Of a DNA stretch of 64,000 bases, positions 12,606-25,000 are shown one piece after another. The notes beneath the pieces were generated by a model. That model worked only from the letters and a program-made list of their open reading frames with translations. It was not told where the DNA came from and ran no database searches. The DNA is taken from the NCBI GenBank assembly GCA_005408345.1, contig SEMN01000123.1, forward strand, positions 620,001 to 684,000. The letters run 5' to 3'. This DNA is from Macquaria australasica. Lineage: Eukaryota; Chordata; Actinopteri; Centrarchiformes; Percichthyidae. Position 1 is the stretch's first letter; each line of letters begins with the position of its first letter. A program made the translations under genes and the position numbers.

Positions 12606-14803
12606 GGTGCTGTGTAGTGCTGCCAACATACTCCATAAATCAAATGGTAACTTTTAAGTATAAGAGGAGCCCATTAGGAGTGACACAGAGCCAGGGGGCA
12701 AGTGCTGCCTGAGAAGACAAGTTCTGGTGAAACAAAGTCCTGACAATCGTAATTACAAGGAATATTGCTTGTGGTAAATGTTAAAATAAAGGTATTCCCC
12801 GTTTGATAATTTTCGGGTAAAAATTGGAGGATTTGAAAACAATGTAAGACCTCACCATGATTAGCTGTGTCCATTCAAACAATCTCTGTGCAAATTCATG
12901 GCGGGGATGTTTTACCCTGTGATTGGTGCAAGTTGACTTCAAAGGAAAAGAGCCTCTTCCTCACAGTATTTACTATCCATCCCTTTCTATTTCTATCACA
13001 CCTTCACCCTCCCTTTTACATTCAGAGAATTGAGCTGAACCTTTCGAGGAAAGACTCTCAGGCAGTGAACCAGTGCCACAGGGCCTTTGGTGTGTTGCTC
13101 AAGGACACTTCGACAGCAAACCTCGCCTTTCCTAAAATCCACCTTGACAGCTACCAGATATCTGTTGGCCTTGCATTTCTCATTCAATCCACGCTCTCTT
13201 CTTTCCTCTCTTTGCACTGTTCCTCTCCTCCATCACCCCTCCATCCCTCTCTCCGTCCCGGCCAGGCCAGTAATGAGAGAGAGGGAGTGCAGTGAATGTT
13301 TGATGAGTGAGAGTTATAATTTTTCAGCACATCATGTGTAATAGTTGTGTAATCACAAGACGACAATTTGAAATGTTGATCTGAAGGTCTGGGAGAGATA
13401 GAAGGAAACGGGCAGTCACATACATATTCTGCTTTAAGTGGTCCTGAGTTCATTAAGTCATAGAGCATAGAAAAAGGAAAAGCTGCATTGCATTATTGTT
13501 TATCTGTGAATAAGGCTACACTTCAATATAGGGGCCCAGGCGTCAGTTGGAGGTAGCTATTTGCATTTCTGAAAGGTTCAAAGACTTGATTTCCCAGAAA
13601 TATTGTCAGTGTCTGTTGATATAAAGGCTTTTATGGGGATTTGCTGCCACTGGTTGACTTTAGGTTTTGGTATGTTAAGGTTAAGCAACTAAAACACTTC
13701 AAGTAAGGTTGTGGTTACAGTTAAATCAAAAAATGCAAACATGAATTGCAGTCCATGATAGGACACCAACTCTTGTCTCCTGCATGACATGCTACACCCC
13801 CATCCACCAGCCCAACCTCTATGCCCTTATTTCCACTGTTTGTTCAAATGCTTAAAGTGGCCTATGTTTACATTTAACTGACAAGGACCACTAGTGGCCT
13901 TGTGAATGGTAACTCTGTCTGTCAGGAACAAAGAAGGGGAGAAGTGTGACGTTGATATAGAGCCACAGAACCTTGAACATTACAGATCATTGTGGACTAA
14001 AGTCTTTGTCGATACTTTGAAATTTGGCTAAGCAGGATGGATATCTACATTTTTCACTGTGTGCGTTTCATGGGGTAAAATGTGTTGATTCTTCGGAGAA
14101 AAACATTTGGTGGTAGTGAGTGATCCTGACTTGGACAAAAAGGGTTGGTGTGCTCCTTTTGGATGAAAGCCTTGTGAGTCATAAGATGGATGCATTTTTA
14201 ACTGAAGCCTTGTCTCATGCAGCTTTAATTCTAAAGATGATGATAGTGGTACTTTCAAAAGTCGGAAAGCCAATTTCTGGTATCATGCACATAAATGAAA
14301 CAAATCTTTTCAACTTCCAAATTCTTGTCCTTGGTATCCTACTGCCTCACCTCACTCTTTGATGTACAGGGATATTTTGGTTTATCTTTTGACTTACTGA
14401 ATACTTTAATTGTTTTCAGGTCTCCCTTGAGCATCTTGAGCATCTGGCATTTGGAGTATTGAGGATTTAGACCGCAATATTCATCCACTTTCTGAAGGCA
14501 TTGTGTGTAAGTGCAGATGTTGGTGTTGCATTATGGATTAAAGTATGGGTAGTTTCCCTGAATGCTTTCTGAATACAGATGAGCGGCTGAGCCTCCAGTC
14601 AGAGAAGGGATGTAAGAAAATCAGACATGTTGAATCATGCTGATGTTTTTATTTCCTCCTGTTTTCTGCTCAGTCTCTCTCACCCCGTCTCACTGTAAAA
14701 CCAATTTAGTTTTCTTACTTTGTTGCCTTCTATGAAAGCGAATGACACTGTAATTGACATTTCATACTTTGTGATGGTGATGGGGACAGAAACTTAATGA
14801 ACC

Positions 14804-15010
14804 ATTGTGACGGCCCCAGGGCCTCTGCCAGGGTTGTGGTGTGCTGTGTTGTGTGTGTTGTGAGAATTGGAAGCAGCTGGCCACTGTCTCCAGGTTGCAT
14901 AAAACCACCCCCATCCTGCTAGTCTGCGGGCTCCGTTTTCCCCCTGCACCACGTTGTGTTATGTTAACCTGGCAGTTGGTTTTCCTGCCAGTTTTCTTTT
15001 TTTAGAACCA
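14804..15010 (+). mobile_element. Possible LTR fragment
   Basis: Starts TGTGACGGCCCCAGGGCCTC and carries CATAAAACCACC (possible TATA-like position) about 90 bp in. The layout resembles fish Gypsy-type LTRs. No partner LTR or coding region is seen and the 3' end is not defined, so this is a weak call. Confidence 0.35.
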
Positions 15011-15407
15011 ATATTGTACCACAGAGAATGTTTTTGGCACCTCTTGCCTCATGCTGAGAAAACGGTCCTTTTTAGCATGTTTAATGCACAGCATGTTTTT
15101 CACTACCGGTAGCAAATGCTTCGATAGAGTTATTTGCTGGTGTAAATAAACATGTAGATGATGGGATTTATCTAGACTTTGATTACTTTGAATATCTTGA
15201 ATTTGACTTACATTTAAATTTTAAAGAGCGTCTTGTGAGGCAACATTTTAGTAAAGATCCAGGAATGGTTGCGTCTCCCAAGAATACAATGTGCATCAAG
15301 CAGAATGTAGGTATGACAAAGCTAGTGATCGACCAGTAAGTGACTAGTCAAACTCCTGGTTCCTGAGCAGGAATTTAGGGGGGGTAGGGAGTAAGAGGTC
15401 AGGACTA

Positions 15408-16401
15408 GGGCTGGCCAAAGAATCGAAAAAGTCACTGAAACCGACATTGTGACGTTCTAACCAACCTAATTTATGTCACAGTTCAATTAATACACTTATT
15501 CTGAAAGGCTGCCACCCACCCCTTGAAACCACAACAAGTACACAACCAGTCAGAGTTTGTTGCATGGGTTCATTTCATAAGTCATGTCAGTATTGTTGTA
15601 ATTATGCGTGTCCAGTTGAACTCGGATAGACAAAACAACTGAAATGATAATACTTGCAGCTGACGGCGGATGAGAAAGAACTGGTACACAAAAAACATGT
15701 CATGTCACTTTGGCTTCAGTCAACATGATCCAGAAAAAAATAAAGAAAATCAGAAGTCAGAAATACTGTCGCTCCAGTGCATGTGTGTGTAGCCAGCGTG
15801 CAAGACAGAGAGACAGAGAGACGGTGTGTCTGAGCTCAGGGAGGCAGCTGTGCTGACTGTTGGAGCAAAAGTCAGGTTAGCAGTAAGCATGAACCTTAAG
15901 AATAAGATACAGTTTGTCCGAAAATAAATGCTACAGCTCTTGGAGAACCGAGCAGTGTTCCCAAGTTTTGTTTACCAGCAGCTGTATACAGTGGCAGGGT
16001 TAAACTCCAAACAGCTTCCATTTCACCCTGCAGCAGTAAAGGGCTCTCCCCTGTGCTTCCTGAGCTGTCTGGAGGCTGGAGCAGCTCGTTGCAGAGGGAG
16101 CACACTGTTACACAAGCAAAACATCCGACTGACGGAGTGAAATAACAGGAGCCATAATAGAGTCATTCAAATCTAATACTTGACAGGAATTGTTATTTTG
16201 ATAGTCACAAGAGAAATATAACCTATTTTACTTTGATTTCCCTGTTTTATTAAACATAAACCTAAAAGTGTTCCCAACTACTGAATATGTTGCATAGATA
16301 CTACTACTATTACAGGTAAAATATCGTTTATTAATTGTTACTGAGGTAAATGTGGTAATTGATGGTGATACTGATTTCAGATGATATTGCAGCCCTAGCA
16401 G
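15408..16401. mobile_element. Candidate hAT-like element bounded by CTAGGGCTG / CAGCCCTAG
   Basis: CTAGGGCTGGCCAAAGAATC at 15408 faces TATTGCAGCCCTAG ending at about 16401. Such GGGCTG-type inverted ends are usual for fish hAT non-autonomous elements. The flanks (GTCAGGAC and GCAGGAGT) share CAGGA, which could be a decayed 8-bp target duplication. No transposase is visible. The pairing of the two ends is an inference. Confidence 0.4.
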
Positions 16402-19400
16402 GAGTTCTTGTGGTGGAAACTGACTATTCATTGTTTGCCACAGTTACCCAAATATGCTGAGCTTTGGACCTGGAACAGAGGTATGAACAGCACTTAGTCT
16501 ACAATAATGACCCTAATATCTGAAAATACTGTACATTTAATGTGTGGAGTTAGTGTAACACCCTTCCAGTGAACATTATCCCTGAAGGTTAGAACTCCAA
16601 AATGCCAAATGATTATAAGAAAACCCTTCCTTAAATATATCTAAACAGTTAAGATGTCATGAACAGCTTAATGGCTGGGGATTGTAATGTTTTATCAGAC
16701 CAGTCACAGCTGGAAATACCTCCAAAGGAACGTGTCTGAGACAAATCTTAATTAGTCATCCAAACCATCCTAAATGTTTGACATAAAGGAGCAACTCCCC
16801 CTTCATCAGTGAAGGAACTCATTTCACTGCTTGTATCCCCAATCTTATTTTTTTGGTCTCTACCCAAAGTTAATGAAAGTCCAGGTTTACAGTACACAGA
16901 CAGTACAGTGAGTGGTGCCAAGACCCTCACCTTCAGATTCAGCTCATTCTTCAACACAATGGTCAAGTACCATTGTCCATCCACAACCCAAGAAGAAGAA
17001 GAAGAGTCTTTGTCAGTTCTATCTAACATAGCTGACCACAACTTAACATTTAACATCTAAGAAACTTAATTATATCTCGGGGACTTGTACAGGACCTCAT
17101 GGTCCAATCCAACAGTACTTTTTTTCTTTGCTTTGCTGAGATGTAGGAAACAGAGAGAGAAAGTGACAGGGAATAAGGCAGTAACAAAACACACAGTTCA
17201 GTGTCCGTGAGCCAGTTTCCATGACAATAATCTGCCATTTCAGACCTGAGCGATATAGATGTGTGTGTTTGCATGTCACCTGTAGACTCTAATCTGTATA
17301 GCGTGGGGAGATGACTTAAACTAACACAAAAAGAACAATGCTTCTCAGATCATACTGTATAATGTGTCATATTTTCTTGTCCAGTTTTGAGTGTTGCACC
17401 AGTTTTCATGGTCTTACTGTTGTGATCCCATTTAATATTCTATTAACAAAAGTACTGAATATGAAATGTACTGTATATCTACATCAGGTTGGTGGTTGAT
17501 GCACTGTAATTACATTAAATCATGTGACAAGGTAATGTGTTTATCCATTGGCAGTTCTGATTTACAACGTGTCCATAACAGTGTAGACAATCACCAGGAT
17601 TCTCAACGGATGCGAAATATGCTTTTCTTCTTTATTTTTTCTCAGAACAGCTCATACATGCTGGTGAAAGCAAAACATGTTCAATTCCTACACCTACTGT
17701 TCACAAATGTAAGTTCTAATAGAACTAAATAGAGTGAAACTATGAATTGATTCCCACTCCCACAAGCACCTGCTACAAACCACAAGATGTTCTTACATTC
17801 ATTTATGCAAATATGTTACTGTCTGGAGGCCTGTTCTGTACATTTCTGTCAGTTTAATTCATCCCAGCGTACCGTGAAGAACAGATCTGTCCACCATCAA
17901 GCACTCTGGTTTGCTTCCAGCCAAACTCCACTGCTTCCATCTCACTGTCAGTCTGAAGGTGTGCTATCATAGAAAATCTCAAACCTCTCATCAATCTTTC
18001 AGCAGCTTTATGTTTATAATGGAGCATCTACAGCATTTGCATATGGCCTGTGTAAAATGGATTAACTGCTGTCTCAATTCACAAATCAAATAGATCAAAC
18101 CACGAGGGTTCATTTCATATAATATTAATGTTGTTAAAAGCCTGTATATGTATTTGTGATTGTGAAATGTGACTATAGCTTCTTTCACATTATTCTGAGG
18201 GCATAAACTTTTATATGGAGAGAAAATAAGTAGAGGTGCAGGTGCTTTTAGCGAAAGAAAAAAAAAGTGTTTTAAGAGCAAACCTGCAGGCTAACTATCC
18301 ACTGCTAGCATTGATTTAAAAAAGTAAGTGAGGTGTTTAATGCACAGCAGTTCTCTGAAGAGTAATCAGGCATGTCATCATGGCTGATCAGATACCTTTC
18401 ATTAAGAGTTTACTTTTATGGTACTGTTATTTTAGTTTGGAGTTTCCATCCATTGTTGTGTTTTGTTTAGTTATGTATGTCTATATTTATAAAAGCCCAT
18501 CTATGGATGAGAGCTGCGAACTAGGCTATAAATGGTGCTGAATGTGGCACAGTTAAAATTTAATATTATTTTCAATTGTCTACTGAAAATATACTATCCA
18601 TTGAAATTACAAAAAAAAAAACAACAAAAAAAAAAACTCACCATAAACAGCCATTTTATGGTGTATTTTATTGACTAAGGGTACTGGCTGGTCTGTCCAT
18701 CCAGCACTTTGGTCAGCTTGTAGCTGCAAGTGGCTAATTTCCCATTTAATTTCGTATTGGTATTCTTGCTCCACAGAGGACGAATACTAATTGTAATGGT
18801 TTCGATGACCCCCTGACTTTTTCCTTTAGCATCACCCTCAGGCCAAAGTTTCCATTTCGACACAAGAAAAAGTGCAAAGAGCCTGCAAATATAACAAAAT
18901 AGCACCAATCTGGAGCAAGAGATAAATACTTTCCACAATGTCTGAAAAGGATAGGAGTGCAATTACAAAAATGAAGGTAGCCTTTCAACTATGTAAACTG
19001 TTAAGTGGCATACATGCATACAGCCACAGCCCACAGCCCATATTTCATTGAACAAAAGTGTGTAATTTGTTTTGAAGCAGGCATCATTCCCAGAGGTCTC
19101 CACTGTAGAGCCAAGCCAAGAAATTCTGTCACATCGAGTGTTTGCTGCCTTTCATTTACAGAAGTTATTAGCAAGAGGCCTATATCAAAAAGACTAAATC
19201 TCTGTGGGATTTCTATAAGGCTCTTCTATGTGCCAGAAAGAACACAAAATGATTCCATATTTTCTCTCTCTGAACTCTGCTAATGTTCTCATGAGCCAGT
19301 CATGAGGAAAGATGATAACCCTTTATTCTAACTGTAATGAGCCAGTTCCTTTTCCCATAGGCTTTCACAACTGAGAGCATTAACCAATGAGCACTCTGTC

Positions 19401-19414
19401 TGGGGAGATACTGA

Positions 19415-19417
<3 letters not shown>

Positions 19418-19469
<52 letters not shown>
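19418..19469. repeat. (TG)26 microsatellite
   Basis: 52 bp of uninterrupted TG. Confidence 0.98.
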
Positions 19470-19470
<1 letters not shown>

Positions 19471-20228
19471 TGAATAAAAGGACTACATTGCCAAAGTGTA
19501 ACAAAGCAATATTTAAATCTACATCAGGGAAGGAAAGAAGTTAAGAGTGTAATTATGTATATGTTTGATGGTGCCATTTAAATGGTAATGAACAAGGAGC
19601 ATGGAGAGTCTTCCTTAAGGGACTGTGTACGGGATAAATACCTTCATTCATCTGCTGTGACTCACGTAGAGGACCACTTTCTTGTCCTCTCCTCAATTTC
19701 TATTTTCTTATTGATTTCACTTCCTTAATTACAATTTATCTTTAACAGAAACAGAATCTTCAAAGCAGCATGAATATAAAAGTATTTAAAAAAAATCTGT
19801 TTTTAAACATATACAGTCTAGTCTATTTACATAATTATTATTAGTAGTAGTAGTATTAGTATTATTATTATTGTTACAGCCACTTTAAGTTCTATTCTCT
19901 TTTAATAATATCTTATCTTTCCCAAAGCTCTTCAATCAGTCTGACTGGAGCTAATGTGTCTTACTCTCCCCCTCACTCTACTTCTTTCATTCTCTACAAT
20001 TAACTTTTTTGTTGTTTTTTTCTGTAAAGGCAGTGCAAATACTTCACATCTTATGGGCCTAATTTGTAAAAAAAACAAAAACAAAAAAAAAACTACCAAT
20101 CTCCTAAAAATTACATTTATATACTAGCCTACTAATTTGCAACAGGAAATATGTTCTGAAAGAAATGTAATGCCACCCGAATTGTGTTTTTAACAACATG
20201 CTGAGGAAACTTTTTCATGAATGAAATG

Positions 20229-20410
20229 ATATAAAATAAGATAATCCTTGATCCCCCAGAGGGAAAATTTGGGTGTTACAGCAGCACAAAGACAGATATA
20301 AGTACAGATAAATAGAGAAACTAAAATAGATAAACTATATCAAATAAAAATATGAATAGAATAAAATAGAACCCATACAAGAGCAATTAAACTCAAAACT
20401 CAAACTTCAA
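20229..20410 (-). mobile_element. LINE 3' end fragment
   Basis: GATAATCCTTGATCCCCCAG then AGGGAAAATTTGGG, the reverse of the CCCTGTGGGA-AATAAA type of LINE 3' terminus seen intact at 22470-22515, followed by an A-rich stretch. Minus-strand insertion, 5' truncated, no coding content. Confidence 0.55.
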
Positions 20411-21183
20411 GGCAATAGCAGTACATATACGGTACATGAACTGATATACCGTCTCAAGCAAAGTGACATAGTGCTGTGATTAGTTGCATAAATGTTCTGA
20501 AAGTACATGCTAAATTGAAATTGGCCAGAAATTACCTTTTTTGTAGTTTAGGTATGAGCATGTATTGATTTTTACCTGTGTTTTCCCCAAATCCTCCACT
20601 TAAAGGGTTAACTCAGTGATTTAGTATTGGGAGACTAACAAGAGCTGACTTTTAGTCCCTAGTATGGGTCAAGCTCCACAAACACTGGATCCTACATTTC
20701 CCACAGTGCAACTTGCACGCAGCCCTCCCTGTCTGGTGAATGCCCACGTCTTTCAGTCTTGTATTTTCAGTTTGTAAAATCTGTGCAGTGCCCCTTTAAA
20801 CTATTGCTGAACAGTCTGAAACAAATGATTGTGACACAGTAAAGTGTCTTTAACGTTAATTCACTGAAGCTGAAAAAAAACAACAATGTTCTTTAATGTG
20901 GATTGATAGATGTCTGCCAGACTCACCAGGGTTGTGTTGTTAGAAGTTGAATTAAAAAAACAGATTTTTAAAAGTGACTAAAGCTAACAAAAACAGAATG
21001 ATTGAGTGTGCAAATCATAACGCAGTTCAGATTTTATTCCCAGCTGCGTGTTGAATGGAGTTCAGAACTAAGGAATCCTGCATAGGCTGGGAATCAGCAG
21101 CAGCAGCTACCTAAAACCAAGAGGAACTGAAGCAAACACTATGTGATGCAGAATACCATATACATACACATATACATTAGGAC

Positions 21184-22164
21184 ATGTATAATGTCAAATT
21201 ATATTATAGAATTCTCTTAGAACTGAGCAACCTTTCTACTATTCTGGGGGACAAGTTGGAGCACGCTGGGGTGGACCATCACCTGGCAGCATGGATCCTG
21301 GACTACCTCACAAACCGACCACAGTATGTGAGGTTACAGGACTGTGTGTCTGACACACTTCTCTGCAGCACAGGGGCTCCACAGGGAACCGTTCTGGCGC
21401 CTTTCCTGTTCACCTTCTACACAGCGGACTTCACCCATAACACTTCGAACTGTCACCTGCAGAAGTTCTCTGACGACTCTGCCATCGTCGGCCTCATCAC
21501 CAACGGGGATGATGGGGAGTACAGAGAACTGACCCAGGGCTTTGTGGGTTGGTGTCAGCAGAACCGCCTCCAGATCAACGCGAGTAAAACCAAAGAGCTG
21601 GTGGTGGACTTCGGCAGGCGCAAACTCCCTCCACCTACACCAGTGAACATCCAGGGAACGGACATTGAGATTGTGAGATCGTACAAGTATCTGGGTGTTC
21701 ACTTGAACAGCAAACTGGACTGGTCAGACAATACGGACGCTCTGTTTAAAAAGGGCCAGAGCCGTCTCTTTTTGCTCAGGAGACTAAGATCTTTTGGAGT
21801 GCAGGGTGCGCTCCTGAGGACTTTCTATGACTCTGTGGTGGCATCAGCTGTCTTGTATGGGGTGACCTGTTGGGCCAGTGGCATCTCTTCCAGGGATAGG
21901 AAGAGACTGGACAGACTGATTAAGAAGGCCAGCTCTGTCCTTGGATGCCCTCTGGACCCAGTGGAGGTGGTGGGAGGCAGGAGAATGGTGGCCAAGCTAT
22001 CATCACTACTGGAGAACACTTCCCACCCCCTACATGTCACTCTTTCAGGACTGGGCAGCTCCTTCAGCGACCGGCTGCTCCACCCGCGGTGTCTGAAGGA
22101 GAGGTACCGTAGGTCCTTTCTGCCTGCTGCTGTCAGACTCTATAATCAGTACAACTCCCGGTAA
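21184..22164 (+). CDS. Reverse transcriptase C-terminal part of a 5'-truncated LINE
   Basis: Open frame of 326 codons from a Jockey/CR1-L2/Rex-like non-LTR retrotransposon. Visible motifs: DKLEHAGVDHHLAAWILDYL (residues 23-42), GAPQGTVLAPFLF (64-76), the catalytic box FSDD (95-98), LQINASKTKELVVDF (129-143), YKYLGVHL (168-175), then the usual C-terminal region SFLPAAVRLYNQ. The endonuclease and the N-terminal RT with the first catalytic Asp are missing, so the product could not copy RNA. The annotated Met is fortuitous; homology begins near residue 15-20, marking the 5' truncation at about 21230. The frame being fully open suggests a fairly recent insertion. It lies antisense to ntrk3 within an intron. 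Clade assignment is tentative. Confidence 0.85.
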   Translation: MYNVKLYYRILLELSNLSTILGDKLEHAGVDHHLAAWILDYLTNRPQYVRLQDCVSDTLLCSTGAPQGTVLAPFLFTFYTADFTHNTSNCHLQKFSDDSAIVGLITNGDDGEYRELTQGFVGWCQQNRLQINASKTKELVVDFGRRKLPPPTPVNIQGTDIEIVRSYKYLGVHLNSKLDWSDNTDALFKKGQSRLFLLRRLRSFGVQGALLRTFYDSVVASAVLYGVTCWASGISSRDRKRLDRLIKKASSVLGCPLDPVEVVGGRRMVAKLSSLLENTSHPLHVTLSGLGSSFSDRLLHPRCLKERYRRSFLPAAVRLYNQYNSR

Positions 22165-22518
22165 TCTACACTTGACTGTCAGTGTGCAGACTATTCACTA
22201 CTATACTTCATCTGCTGCTGTGCATTATCTTCATACATATATTGTATTCATGATGTTATCTACTTCATATGTTGCTGTGAAATATTTTTCATATACATGT
22301 ATATTATATATGTGCAATATTTTATCTTATCTATTTGTTCATACTTACAACTGCACTCAGTCACTCTATTATTTATTTCTGTCTATACTGTGTATAGGAC
22401 TATTTTTCTATTTATTTTTATTGTATTTCTATATATGACACTTTTGCTGGCTGCTGCAACGCTAAAATTTCCCCACTGTGGGACAATAAAGGCTTATCTT
22501 ATCTTATCTTATCTTACT
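21230..22518 (+). mobile_element. 5'-truncated LINE copy with (TTATC)n tail
   Basis: Covers the RT frame, a 3' untranslated region of about 330 bp rich in TATT/CATA, and the terminal phrase CCCCACTGTGGGACAATAAA followed by about four TTATC units at 22494-22515. Such short tandem tails replace poly(A) in this LINE group. Target duplications were not found by eye. Confidence 0.8.
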
Positions 22519-22550
22519 GAGTGTAAGCACTCACATGATGCATAGATGTG

Positions 22551-22735
22551 ACTAGGGCTACAATTAATGATTATATTCATTATTGATTACTTTTTCGATT
22601 CATTAATCAATCATCTAGTCTGAAAAAATGCTGTGAAAAATGAAATCACAATTTCAGATTTGGCTTACACAATAAATTGATTATCACAATTGTTGCCAAT
22701 TAATAGTCTCAGTGATGCAGCTTTTGATCTGACTT
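22551..22735. mobile_element. hAT-like non-autonomous repeat, deleted copy
   Basis: Starts AGGGCTACAATTAATGATTA and continues with CGATTCATTAATCAATCATC. This is the characteristic opening of a very common fish hAT-related element that normally reads AGGGCTGCAACTAACGATTA. The far end (ATTGATTATCACAATTGTTG) is also recognisable, so the interior is deleted. A relative is at 51915-52110. Confidence 0.6.
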
Positions 22736-24054
22736 TGAAAAAGTTTCTGCTTTCCATTACAATTACGCACAACCTGTGTCATAACTACAACCTTACACTT
22801 TCACATAGCATGCATTTCCAAATCCTGCATATTGGAACATACAGTAAACAGTGATACAGAGCAGACTGCTGTCAATCATGTATCTGTGCTGAGTGTGTGT
22901 GCTCATGCATTGCCACCAACTTGCCTACACTTACAGCTCAAACAAACGAAAGCATGTCAAAATCAGAAAACAATGCAAATGTAAAACTAAATCACATACC
23001 TGACTACTGAGAGGCAGTTAGGCCCAAGCTTAAAGGAAATAAAACCTCCTATTCACATACAAAATGATATATGGCTCACAGGTTGAAGAGCCCACAGGCT
23101 ATCAAGTACACACTACACACAGAAAATGACAGGGAACAATTGTGCTACAGCCAGATCATAGAGCAAGTACTAGCCACACAGATAAAACTATCTATGTAGT
23201 CTATTACAATTTACCATGCTATGGTGCCTTTGTGAAAGGGCTACTTTCAATTGTGCCATTACAGCCACATTTGACAATTAGTATCATGTGCTGCTTTGGA
23301 ACTATGTCACAGGTCATTAACTCATCAGTGTCTCAGTGTTCACTGAATCAGAAACATAATCATTGAATCACCTATGAGTCATTCACCACCATCTGAACCA
23401 GAGAGCAGACTGAGACACTGTCTGTGTTACCAAGCAAACTAAGACATAGATTCATGTAAATATCTATCTGTGTATGTAAATCATGTATTCATGTTAACAC
23501 CTGACTTGTAGTCACTATTACTACCACCATCTATTTGATATGTTAGCTAGTCATATGAATGCACAGTGATAGTTGACTAGATATTACGGTTGTCTAATAA
23601 GCTGACATCTGAGCTCAGAATCAGTCAAATGGATAATGTTAAAATGCTCATTCACAGTTAAACCACACAAATGAACCATGTAATTAAGTCTGTTGACATT
23701 CAGTGAGTGGATGAAGAGCTATTGTACTAATTTTCTTGTCTTCAGACATAGGCCAAAGCCAGTTTAAGTATCATCATTAAAGGCTGGTGTTGGTTGTATA
23801 TTTTTATTATGATCAATAATTCCCTATGCAGATACTTAAACCAACCATGAATTCTATTATTAATGAATCCCGTCCCATACAAGTATTGTCTTTGTAGCCA
23901 GAGCCTGATAAAAACAGAGACCCAGACTGTAACACTGGATGATATTTTCCTTCAGTTTAATATATTATTCATTGGCTTAGCCAAATGCATTTTGAAAGAT
24001 ATATGACTGCTGCCTGAATTATGTTCAGCGGCAATGGAAGGAAGTGTGACATGC

Positions 24055-24590
24055 TTAAGCCCAGTCCAGACCAAAGATTTGTGATGAGACTAAACCATTT
24101 TAGAATGTTGCAGGGAATAGTTGCAGTGGTTTGAAGTGACCCGTCTCAGCTTGGGCTCATGCCGACTGATGGTGTCACCTGTGACTAAGCTTGTCAAATT
24201 GCCAGAGGCTGGTTTTAGAATGTAAGGCACATCACCTGTTTGAACAGCCAATCAGCTCGTAGCGAAGTCAGCTGGTCATCTCGACCCGCTCGTTTTTTAA
24301 TGTTTTCGCTGTTTCAATACTAAAAATGCAACTGTAGAAAGTAACTCACTATCACTATCCACATTCATATTTTAAGATACTACAAATTATATCCAGCTAC
24401 AAAAAAAGTCCTGAAAAGCCGGCAGATAGAACAGAAGTACAGAGTCGTTGCTATGGAAACGATACACCGTCTCCTCTAGTCACTTTGGTGTAAACTGGCA
24501 GGTTTCAGAACGTTGCAGACCGACACATTGCAAGTAGTTGGAAGTTTCAACTCATCTCGTTGTGAATCTTTGGTCTGAACTGGGCCTTAT
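24055..24590. mobile_element. MITE with about 30-bp terminal inverted repeats
   Basis: The left end TAAGCCCAGTCCAGACCAAA at 24055 and the right end, which reads in reverse TAAGGCCCAGTTCAGACCAA and ends at about 24590, form imperfect inverted repeats of 30-plus bp that continue into GATT and GAGA. The element is about 536 bp and non-coding, and resembles non-autonomous hAT elements of fish. A clear 8-bp target duplication was not seen. Confidence 0.75.
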
Positions 24591-24714
24591 ACTGCACAGA
24601 AGTCATGGGGAGGTGGTCGCACAAAGTTCAGGACTTTGATACCATTGACCAGGGCTCATATCCTGCATCCCATGTGTTAATAGGTTTACGTTAATAAAAC
24701 ACTTCACGTCCTGC

Positions 24715-25000
24715 CTCTCGCTTCAAGTCAGCATTGACTTATTCAGTGTTTAGCTAGAACCGCCATGTTTCCCTAACCCTAACCAAGTGAGGAGCCTTAA
24801 GGGAACTTCGCCTCCTCCATCTGTGGACTTTGTGGCTCTATAATAACGTCACCTGACTTCCTCCTTTGCTCCCATCATAATTCCTATGGCCGCTAGAAAG
24901 CGCTGTCATTAGGACATAAATAGATGTTGTTTTGGGGCACTTGCTGAAGTGACTGGTGCTCTCATTTGTCTTTCGAGGACAGCCTCTGATGTTGAGTGTT
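24715..25000. repeat. Teleost interspersed repeat
   Basis: Contains GACTTCCTCCTTTGCTCCCA and TAATTCCTATGGCCGCTAGA, phrases I know from a frequent fish repeat, plus a CCCTAACCCTAACC run at 24772-24785. Non-coding; boundaries approximate. Confidence 0.5.

Noticed and set aside
12867..13295. 142-codon plus-strand frame
   Set aside because: No motif recognised, compositionally like surrounding intron, and overlapped by equally long frames on both strands.
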